Shown one piece after another: positions 10,370 through 16,705 of a stretch of DNA of 29,348 nt. Origin of the DNA: Clostridia bacterium (GTDB taxonomy: Bacteria > Bacillota > Clostridia > Oscillospirales > Acutalibacteraceae); contig CAAGJJ010000130.1 of the NCBI GenBank assembly GCA_900770165.1, positions 1 through 29,348 on the forward strand. The letters run 5' to 3'. How positions within the stretch are numbered: the first letter of the stretch is position 1; each line of letters starts with the position of its first letter. The notes under the pieces are model-generated. The model saw only the letters and a list, made by a program, of their open reading frames with translations, was not told the origin of the DNA and did not search any database. A program made the position numbers and the translations under genes.

Positions 10370-10411
10370 AAGCATTGTATAAGGCTTGAAACCTTATATG
10401 ATGCTTTTTTT
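10370..10411 (+). terminator. Rho-independent terminator
   Basis: A 15-bp stem (10370-10384 with 10392-10406, two G-T pairs), a 7-base loop and seven T's. It ends the HTH/beta-domain unit. Confidence 0.9.
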
Positions 10412-10435
10412 ATGCTTAAAAATATCTTCAAAATC

Positions 10436-10484
10436 TATAAAAAGTCCTTTTTACAACTTTTTTGAAGTATGGGATTGTTACAAT
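10436..10484 (+). promoter_or_regulatory. CCTTTTTA-box promoter, copy 1
   Basis: Near-palindrome TATAAAAAGTCCTTTTTACA (10436-10455), with CC at 10446 lying 33 nt before a TACAAT -10 (10479-10484) that carries an extended TGT. No TTGACA-like -35 is present. A TAAAAATAT tract (10417-10425) precedes it, as in copies 2 and 4. It drives the DUF932 gene at 10539. Confidence 0.65.
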
Positions 10485-10538
10485 ACATATAAATAAAAAA
10501 TAAAAGTAGTCATAGGCTGCTTAGAATAGGAGAAATAT

Positions 10539-11477
10539 ATGAGAGACAATCTTTTAAAATTTACAGACAGTTTCAATGATATTAAATCAGAAGTAACAGC
10601 AATTGCAGATACAGAAAACTCATATGAAGTAAGAAAAGCTACAGAAAGGCTTAATAGAGCTTCTAATTATTCACCATATGGGCTTATAAGCATGGGAAGA
10701 CTGGTTAAGTTCCCACCTGATTTTGTAAAGACATTAGCTGACAGTGATGAAACACTATCAGAGCTAGTTATTGAGAACAGGATTAACAATTACTGTAAAA
10801 ATGGCAGAAACTTCACTGTAAGGGAATATAACGGTCAGATTTGTGGTGCGGTAACAGATAAGTATGCATTTTTTGATGATAAGGAAGTAATTGATATCGT
10901 AGAAAACAGCAGATTATCTGAAATGAAGTATCAGGCACAGGTAAGTCCTGAAAGATTACATATCCGAGCAATTGATGATGAAGAATTTTATATACCCGGA
11001 GATGAATCACCTTTAAGATTTATGTATTACATTGATAACAGTAATGTAGGCAGAAGCTCATTTAAGATTAATCTTGGCATCTACAGGCAGGTATGTACAA
11101 ACGGCATGATTGTAAGTCAGAAGGATTTTGTAATCTGTAAGCATATCCATAAAGGTTCAAAAGTATTTAGTACAGATGTTGACATGACTTTAAAGGCTAT
11201 GGATGACAAAAAAGAAACCATTAAGATGCTTGTTATTAATTCAGCACTTAAGGATAGTTCCATAAATAAGATTAAGGAAGATTACAGACTTGAATATCTT
11301 TCAAAGAAACTTAATCTTCCAAAGAAAGAAACCGGAAAGGTAATAAAGCTGTTTAATGAAACTTATGATGGAAAGACAAAGTGGGGGCTTACAAATGCCA
11401 TAACAGAATATGCAAGAGATTTATCTGATATAGATAAACGTGAGTATCTTGAACGACAGGCATTTATAGTTGCTTAA
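10539..11477 (+). CDS. DUF932 family protein (phage/plasmid-like protein)
   Basis: 312 residues, with an AGGAG site 7 bases before the ATG. The C-terminal half shows DUF932 (TIGR03299-type) features: NLGIYRQVCTNGMIV around residues 180-194, KHIHKGSK near 204-211, and WGLTNAITEYARD followed by REYLERQAF at the end. DUF932 proteins occur on plasmids, integrative elements and phages; their biochemical role is not established. The N-terminal ~100 residues include FTVREYNGQICGAVTDKYAFFDDKEV, seen in this family before the core. The gene follows its own promoter element and is 23 bases from the transglycosylase gene, so the two are probably one transcript. It is the clearest marker of an accessory element here. 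Confidence 0.88.
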   Translation: MRDNLLKFTDSFNDIKSEVTAIADTENSYEVRKATERLNRASNYSPYGLISMGRLVKFPPDFVKTLADSDETLSELVIENRINNYCKNGRNFTVREYNGQICGAVTDKYAFFDDKEVIDIVENSRLSEMKYQAQVSPERLHIRAIDDEEFYIPGDESPLRFMYYIDNSNVGRSSFKINLGIYRQVCTNGMIVSQKDFVICKHIHKGSKVFSTDVDMTLKAMDDKKETIKMLVINSALKDSSINKIKEDYRLEYLSKKLNLPKKETGKVIKLFNETYDGKTKWGLTNAITEYARDLSDIDKREYLERQAFIVA

Positions 11478-11500
11478 GATATCTGAAAGGCGGGTAATTA

Positions 11501-12142
11501 GTGAAAAATAAATGTTTCATGCCGGTGGTTGTATTATTACTTGCACTGGCATATCCGGCAACTAAACAGACTGATAAAACAAATTGTATGGCAGCTGATT
11601 TGGATAATTTTACATCAGCTAAAATAAATGAAGTAGAAACAGTTTATGTATCAGGTAATGAAAATTCTGAAGCAGTCGAGCCGGAAGAAGATACAGAAAA
11701 TGAAGAAAATATATCAGATTCTATAGAGGCAGATATAAGTAATGAAATATCATCCATAGATATTGATATGGAAATATATAATGCAGTTGTAAAATATGCA
11801 GCTGAGTATGAAATAGATGAAAAGCTTATATTGGCAGTAATAAAGACTGAAAGTGATTTTGACCAGTATGCTTTAAGTTATGCAGACTGTAAAGGATTAA
11901 TGCAGCTGAATGATATATTTTTCAAGGAAGAGATGAAAGAATTTGGAATAACAGATATATATGATATTGATAGTAATGTTCATCTTGGAACTTATTATTT
12001 AAGAGATTGTATAAATAAGAGTAATGGTGATATAAAACTTGCTCTTATGATGTATAACGAAGGTTATTCCGGTGCATTAAAGACTTTTAATAATTATGGC
12101 TATAGTAATTATGCTTATAAGGTATTTGATAATATTGATTGA
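11501..12142 (+). CDS. Exported lytic transglycosylase (SLT/VirB1-like)
   Basis: 213 residues from a GTG start preceded by GAAAGGCGGG. A signal peptide covers residues 1-20 (MKNKCFMPVV, a hydrophobic run, then YPATKQ). Residues 40-90 form an acidic linker. Residues ~92-207 are a soluble lytic transglycosylase domain: catalytic Glu117 in KTESDF, GLMQL at 132-136, and MMYNEGY at 183-189, equivalent to the usual AYNxG motif. Such enzymes cleave the MurNAc-GlcNAc bond and on mobile elements often make local openings for secretion or conjugation systems; no such system is visible in this window. It follows the DUF932 gene closely. A hairpin cluster lies immediately downstream. Confidence 0.9.
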   Translation: MKNKCFMPVVVLLLALAYPATKQTDKTNCMAADLDNFTSAKINEVETVYVSGNENSEAVEPEEDTENEENISDSIEADISNEISSIDIDMEIYNAVVKYAAEYEIDEKLILAVIKTESDFDQYALSYADCKGLMQLNDIFFKEEMKEFGITDIYDIDSNVHLGTYYLRDCINKSNGDIKLALMMYNEGYSGALKTFNNYGYSNYAYKVFDNID

Positions 12143-12147
12143 TTTCG

Positions 12148-12266
12148 TTTTCAAGTATGAAAACATTTAAAACAAATCAAATTACACAAGTATGTGTTAT
12201 TAGGATGTGAAACAGCATCATAACACATACTTGGATTTGCTTCACTTTTTAGAAAGTGAAGCAAAT
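12148..12266 (+). repeat. Cluster of three intergenic hairpins
   Basis: Three inverted repeats in series: TTTTCA/TGAAAA (12148-12163), AAGTATGTGTTAT/ATAACACATACTT (12188-12232, 13 bp), and ATTTGCTTCACTTT/AAAGTGAAGCAAAT (12235-12266, 14 bp, perfect, loop of four). None is followed by a proper T run, so they are not standard terminators. A TATAAT follows at 12279-12284 without a good -35. Confidence 0.75.
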
Positions 12267-12350
12267 TGGTAACATATTTATAATGAAGAACAAAAATTAT
12301 TTTTTTTACTTATTAAAACAAAAAATATAGGGCAAAGGAAAAAAGAAAAT

Positions 12351-12545
12351 ATGAAGACAGATATTACAAACGGACTAAATAATTGTAAGGTATATGCATA
12401 TCTGCATGGCAGAAAGAGACTTGTGTATACAAACAGCATGGAAAACTGTGATAAGTATTGTGAAGAAAGAAATTATGAATTTATGGATAATGAAGGAAAT
12501 ACATGGCAGCTTCAGATAGATGATAGCGAATATTACGAGGATTAA
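12351..12545 (+). CDS. Small hypothetical protein, 64 residues
   Basis: Starts at ATG with AAAGGA upstream. The sequence has a beta-rich look (KVYAYLHGRKRLVYTNSMEN, then YEFMDNEGNTWQLQIDD) and an acidic end. The family is not recognised. Its stop codon lies at the point where the GIY-YIG reading frame (-1 relative to this one) becomes usable, so the two genes overlap or abut without any spacer. A translational link with the downstream frame is possible. Confidence 0.7.
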   Translation: MKTDITNGLNNCKVYAYLHGRKRLVYTNSMENCDKYCEERNYEFMDNEGNTWQLQIDDSEYYED

Positions 12546-13051
12546 TTATAGATACTTCAATTATAGATAATCCTTTAAATGAAAGAGAAATAAAGCTTAC
12601 AGAATCATCAATTAATAAACTGAAATATGTAAAAGATTTTCCTGATAAGCTTCATGGCTATGTATATGTTTGTGAGACAGACATTGGTATAGATAACTGT
12701 ATACATATAAAGATAGGATGTACCAGTAATATATATCAAAGAATCACATCATTAATAAATTCAAATTCAGGCGGCAATATAATAAAAACAGTATATTATA
12801 GTCCTTCAACATCCATATACCGAACGATTGAATATTTAATGCATGAACATTTTAAAAAATATAATACCGTTAGTGAATGGTACTCAGGTATTACATATAA
12901 AGAAGCATGTGAATATTTAGATGAATTATGTAACAGTCCGGGATTTGAAAGATGTTCAAAAGAACGTGACAGTCTTATAGAAGAAAGACGGTTACGGAAA
13001 TTAAGAAATGAAAAAAATCAGAACAATAGTGATAGTTCACATAATGAATAA
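12545..13051 (+). CDS. GIY-YIG-like (T5orf172/Mug113) domain protein, non-canonical start
   Basis: The open frame runs from the stop codon at 12524-12526 to 13051, but its first ATG (12839) falls after most of the conserved domain. Before it lie GYVYVCE, then HIKIGCTSNIYQRITSL (the KIG and Arg positions of GIY-YIG folds), YRTIEYLMHEHF (the Glu position) and SEWY, in the order expected for T5orf172/Mug113 proteins. No ATG, GTG or TTG is available upstream. A GAGG at 12537-12540 would place ATT (12545) or ATA (12548) at the start. Alternatives are a -1 frameshift from the preceding 64-residue frame or a one-base assembly error. The C-terminus is charged (EERRLRKLRNEKNQ). GIY-YIG enzymes cut DNA; activity here is inferred. 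Confidence 0.72.
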   Translation: MIDTSIIDNPLNEREIKLTESSINKLKYVKDFPDKLHGYVYVCETDIGIDNCIHIKIGCTSNIYQRITSLINSNSGGNIIKTVYYSPSTSIYRTIEYLMHEHFKKYNTVSEWYSGITYKEACEYLDELCNSPGFERCSKERDSLIEERRLRKLRNEKNQNNSDSSHNE

Positions 13052-13073
13052 TTATAAAAAAGGAAGGTTAAAA

Positions 13074-13577
13074 ATGGCAGACATTAATATTTATGAACAG
13101 ATAGCAAAGAAAGTAAAAGAAACATCAAAGGTAACAGAGAGAATATCAGCAGTAATGGCAGTGATAAATGTATTCTTATTAATTTTTGGAATTTATATGG
13201 CTTTTAATAGTACAAAAAGTACAGGTTATATTATTTTATGTATAGTATCAGCTATATTCTTAGCATTTTGGACGCTTGATATTATGATTACAAAAGAATC
13301 TGATACAAGAACCATTGGAAAGATTTTTTATAATAAATCACAGCCTAGAAGTGCAAAGATTATAAATTTCAAAGATGAAGGTAATAACAGAATTGTAATT
13401 GTTAATGATGGTATTAATGAAGATGATTATGAAATTAAAGTTAAGAAGTTAGATATTCCTGAAATTAAAGAAATGAAGATTGGTAATAAAGTAGAAGTTA
13501 TATCTTATACAAGATTTCTTTATATGTCATCTAAGACAGTAAGAGAATTAATTATTAATGATAAAGTTTTAATGTAA
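13074..13577 (+). CDS. Two-pass membrane protein with C-terminal beta domain
   Basis: 167 residues. The start at 13074 has an AAGGAAGG site at the right distance; an in-frame ATG at 13008 lies inside the preceding gene and has no such site. Residues 1-24 form a charged helix (INIYEQIAKKVKETSKV), followed by two membrane helices at about 25-43 and 50-70. Residues ~90-167 are hydrophilic and beta-rich, with a GNKVEVISYTRF motif that resembles DUF3592-like membrane-associated domains only weakly. No function is recognised. It precedes the helical protein and the glycosyltransferase pair in the same direction. Confidence 0.75.
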   Translation: MADINIYEQIAKKVKETSKVTERISAVMAVINVFLLIFGIYMAFNSTKSTGYIILCIVSAIFLAFWTLDIMITKESDTRTIGKIFYNKSQPRSAKIINFKDEGNNRIVIVNDGINEDDYEIKVKKLDIPEIKEMKIGNKVEVISYTRFLYMSSKTVRELIINDKVLM

Positions 13578-13601
13578 TAATGATTTTATAAGGAGCAGTT
13601 A

Positions 13602-13979
13602 ATGCAAAAAAATATATCAATTAAGGATATGCTTGAAATATCCATAGATGATTTATATGAATGGTATAGTGAAAATTTTATATTAGAGCTGCCAGATGTA
13701 AAAGACTTAAATACACAGGCAGATTTAATAAATCATATGCTTACACATTTTGCCAATAGTTTTGTATATTTTGACTGTATGGCTAGTGTATTTGAAAGTA
13801 TGGTAAGAGAAAAGAAACATATAAAAGCTGCATCATATGAAACAATGCAGTTAATAAGTAAAAGAGATGCACTTATACATTTTGCAGACCAGATGAAATT
13901 CTGTTATACGGCATTAAGCAGGTCTTGCACAATCAGAGTTGAAAGTAATAAGGAACTTCAAATGTTAAATCATTCCTAA
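13602..13979 (+). CDS. Small all-helical hypothetical protein
   Basis: 125 residues with an AAGGAG site. The predicted content is almost entirely helical (ISIKDMLEISIDDLYEWY, then DLINHMLTHFANSFVYFD and KRDALIHFADQMKFCYTALS). There is no membrane segment and no known motif. Its size and composition resemble small phage or plasmid accessory proteins. It ends 11 bases before the GT2 gene, so it is in the same transcript. Confidence 0.75.
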   Translation: MQKNISIKDMLEISIDDLYEWYSENFILELPDVKDLNTQADLINHMLTHFANSFVYFDCMASVFESMVREKKHIKAASYETMQLISKRDALIHFADQMKFCYTALSRSCTIRVESNKELQMLNHS

Positions 13980-13990
13980 AGGAGAAAAGT

Positions 13991-14995
13991 ATGACAAAAA
14001 GAATTGCAGTGCTAATCCCCTGTTATAATGAGGGATTAACAATCAGAAAAGTAGTAGAAGATTTCAAAACATATTTAGACGGCAGTAATGTAAAGATATA
14101 TGTTTATGATAATAATTCATCTGATAATACGGTATCAGAAGCTAAAGAAGCCGGAGCAATAGTACGACATGAATATAAGCAGGGTAAAGGCAATGTCATA
14201 AGACGTATGTTTCGTGAAATTGAAGCTGACTGTTATATTATGACAGATGGTGATGATACATATGATGTAAGTAACTGTATGGAAATGGTTAAGCTTGTTC
14301 TTGAGAAAAATGCTGATATGGTAATCGGTGACAGACTTACCGGTGGATATTTTGAAGAAAATAAACGACCATTTCATAATATGGGTAATACATTAGTAAG
14401 AAAGAGTATCAATAAGATATTTAAAAGTGATATAACTGATGTTATGACCGGTTATAGAGCTTTTAGTCGTAATTTTGTAAAGACATTTCCAGTTCTTTCA
14501 AGAGGTTTTGAAGTTGAAACAGAAATGACTATACATGCAATAGATAAAGGTATGCAGCTTGAGAGTATTACCGTCAATTATAAAGACAGAATTGAAGGCA
14601 GTGTAAGTAAGCTTAATACAATTCCTGATGGTATTAAAGTGTTAAAGACTATCAAGAATATGTTTATGACTTATAAGCCATTTACATTTTTTACAGTTAT
14701 AGCAGCTTTTTTAAGCCTTATAAGTACAGGATTTTTAATACCTGTAGTTGTTGAATATGCTCATACAGGAGAAGTAGAAAAGTTTCCTACACTTATAGTC
14801 TGTATGGCAGTATATATGTTAGCAATGCTTATATTTATAGCAGGTATCATTTTACAGAATTTAAGACGTAAGGAATTAACTGATTTTGAATATACCTTAA
14901 ACAATGTTTCTTGGCAGGGTAAAAATCCTTCAATTGATGCTATTCCTATGAATAGAGAAAAAATAGCAGTCAATAAAAAGGATAAAACAGCTTAA
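13991..14995 (+). CDS. GT2 glycosyltransferase, DPM1/polyprenyl-phosphate sugar synthase type
   Basis: 334 residues, with AAAGGAG before the ATG. The GT-A catalytic domain covers about residues 1-220: PCYNEG at 10-15, the acidic DGDDTYD at 86-92 for nucleotide-sugar and metal binding, a GDR motif, and TGYRAFSR, all typical of the DPM1/DPG synthase branch of GT2. Two membrane helices follow at about 233-255 and 262-288. This architecture makes a polyprenyl-phosphate hexose at the cytoplasmic face. The next gene encodes a multi-pass GT-C-like protein, the usual partner that uses such a donor outside the membrane. The sugar and the acceptor cannot be read from sequence. Confidence 0.9.
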   Translation: MTKRIAVLIPCYNEGLTIRKVVEDFKTYLDGSNVKIYVYDNNSSDNTVSEAKEAGAIVRHEYKQGKGNVIRRMFREIEADCYIMTDGDDTYDVSNCMEMVKLVLEKNADMVIGDRLTGGYFEENKRPFHNMGNTLVRKSINKIFKSDITDVMTGYRAFSRNFVKTFPVLSRGFEVETEMTIHAIDKGMQLESITVNYKDRIEGSVSKLNTIPDGIKVLKTIKNMFMTYKPFTFFTVIAAFLSLISTGFLIPVVVEYAHTGEVEKFPTLIVCMAVYMLAMLIFIAGIILQNLRRKELTDFEYTLNNVSWQGKNPSIDAIPMNREKIAVNKKDKTA

Positions 14996-15025
14996 AAACT
15001 TATTATAATAAAAAAGGGAAATTTT

Positions 15026-16591
15026 ATGAAAGTTAATAAGAAAACATCTATAAAAAATAATAAAGTATCCACAACAGCCAGTACAAATCCTTTAAGTTGG
15101 AAAGAATCTTTATCCTTTTCACTTAAAGTTTCGGCTGTATTAGCATTAATAGCAATAGTTATTCTAATGGCAATGCAATGGCAGGATAATGACCTGTATT
15201 GGATAATTGCAACCGGCAGGGAACAGTTAAAGAATGGTGTATTAAAAATAAATCCATTTTTTAACTGTGGTGATATAGGATTTATTGCACAGCAATGGTT
15301 ATGGAATGATATAGCAGCTGTATTTGATAAGTTTAATATGCTTATACTTTTACAGTTATTACAGATAGCGTTATTTATATTTATATCAACAACCTTACTT
15401 ATTTTTGAAGGCATGAAAAAGTCATATGCATACATATTAAGTATATCAATTTTACCATTTTTATACTGTTTACATTTAAGACCTGAGCTTATAACACAGA
15501 TGTTATTAATAGGTCAGTGTATAATAACAGAATGGTATATAGAAGAACGACAGGAAGGTAAAAAAGTGCAGAATACCTATTTAGCTTTTTTAGGTATAAT
15601 GGCATTAGAAATTAATTTACATGCAAGTATGTGGATATTACACTTTGTTATGTTTTTACCTTATCTTGTTTCAATTGATTTCACAAAAGAATCTAAGAAA
15701 GCTATGTTTAAAGATATGGTTTTAACAGCCTTTAAGAGGATGAAAATATTTATCGTTCCGGCACTTCTTATGGTTATTGGTATGTTTACTAATCCTTATG
15801 ATATTAAGGGCATTACTTATCTGTTTGATAGTTTAAAAGCCGGTATAGTAACTAAATTAAATATCAGTGAACTTCAGAAACCGGATTTGTTCTCTACATA
15901 TGGATTACAGCTTCTTATAACTCTTATAGTTTTAATAGTTGTTATAATATTAACAATATTAAAATATAAGAAAATAAATGAAGGAAAAGAAAAGAAGACA
16001 CCATTATATTTCACAGAACATATATGTATGATACTTGGATTATTATTTATGTGTCTGTTTAAAGTAAGATATATATATTTCTTCGGAGTAGTAGCAGTAC
16101 ATTTATTCTGTTTACTTAAGAATCTTCAGAATACAAAATATGAGAAAATATTCAATGTAATTATATGTATATTTGCGATTTTAGCATTTGCAGTTGCTTT
16201 TAATCATACATCAAAAATAAAGGACTTTAAGCATAATACAAATTATGAAGAAATAGTCCAGTATCTTGATGAACATGAAGAAAAGGATGTTAAGATATTT
16301 ACTGATTTTAATAGTGGTGGTTATTTTGAGTATAAAGGATATAAAACATTCTTTGATGCCAGACCGGAACTGTTTTCGAAAGTTATTAATGAAGAATATG
16401 ATTATTTAGATGAATATGTTAAGTTTATGGATGCTACAGATTCAGAGTTTTGTAATAACTTTATTAATAAATATAATTTTAAATATTATATTGTAAGTAA
16501 TGTTAATACCCGTATTAATACTTTCCTTTCTGATAATGACTGGACTTGCGTGGTTAAAACATCTTCAGCTTCACTTTATGTAAAAAAATAA
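15026..16591 (+). CDS. GT-C-like multi-pass membrane glycosyltransferase (PMT-related)
   Basis: 521 residues with about ten membrane segments. A basic N-terminus is followed by helix 1 (about 34-50) and an extracytoplasmic loop containing DNDLYWIIATGRE (54-66), NPFF and QQWLWNDIA. That pattern, D-D--Y-I--G and a following W near the next helix, is characteristic of uncharacterised PMT-like GT-C proteins. The C-terminal ~110 residues form a soluble domain with KIFTDFNSGGYFEY and FFDARPELF, also typical of this group. GT-C enzymes transfer sugars from polyprenyl-phosphate donors to proteins or glycans; the upstream GT2 could supply the donor. The gene is 30 bases downstream of that gene and ends at a terminator. 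Exact specificity is unknown. Confidence 0.8.
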   Translation: MKVNKKTSIKNNKVSTTASTNPLSWKESLSFSLKVSAVLALIAIVILMAMQWQDNDLYWIIATGREQLKNGVLKINPFFNCGDIGFIAQQWLWNDIAAVFDKFNMLILLQLLQIALFIFISTTLLIFEGMKKSYAYILSISILPFLYCLHLRPELITQMLLIGQCIITEWYIEERQEGKKVQNTYLAFLGIMALEINLHASMWILHFVMFLPYLVSIDFTKESKKAMFKDMVLTAFKRMKIFIVPALLMVIGMFTNPYDIKGITYLFDSLKAGIVTKLNISELQKPDLFSTYGLQLLITLIVLIVVIILTILKYKKINEGKEKKTPLYFTEHICMILGLLFMCLFKVRYIYFFGVVAVHLFCLLKNLQNTKYEKIFNVIICIFAILAFAVAFNHTSKIKDFKHNTNYEEIVQYLDEHEEKDVKIFTDFNSGGYFEYKGYKTFFDARPELFSKVINEEYDYLDEYVKFMDATDSEFCNNFINKYNFKYYIVSNVNTRINTFLSDNDWTCVVKTSSASLYVKK

Positions 16592-16603
16592 TCTGTAATT
16601 AAT

Positions 16604-16635
16604 AAAAAGGACTTTTTAATATAAGTCCTTTTTTT
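16604..16635 (+). terminator. Rho-independent terminator
   Basis: An 11-bp stem (AAAAAGGACTT at 16604-16614, AAGTCCTTTTT at 16623-16633) and a T run. Its right arm resembles the CCTTTTTA promoter box, but there is no TAMAAT 33 nt downstream, so it is read as a terminator only. Confidence 0.9.
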
Positions 16636-16653
16636 ATTTGTTTTAAAATATAT

Positions 16654-16683
16654 TTGACACTAAAAAACACAAAAAGCTATAAA
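16654..16683 (+). promoter_or_regulatory. SigA-type promoter of the HTH-helicase gene
   Basis: TTGACA (16654-16659) and CTATAA/TATAAA at 16677-16683 with a 17-18 base spacer. Just downstream, AAGGTATA occurs twice (16684-16701), a direct repeat that overlaps the ribosome binding site and could be an operator. Confidence 0.75.
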
Positions 16684-16705
16684 AAGGTATATAAAGGTAT
16701 AAAAA

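Noticed and set aside
13008..13073. Upstream ATG for the membrane protein at 13074
   Set aside because: It lies inside the GIY-YIG gene without a ribosome binding site, while 13074 has AAGGAAGG at good spacing.
16604..16666. A fifth CCTTTTTA-box promoter
   Set aside because: The box here is the right arm of a clear terminator; 33 nt downstream there is no TANAAT, and a good TTGACA promoter lies beside it.
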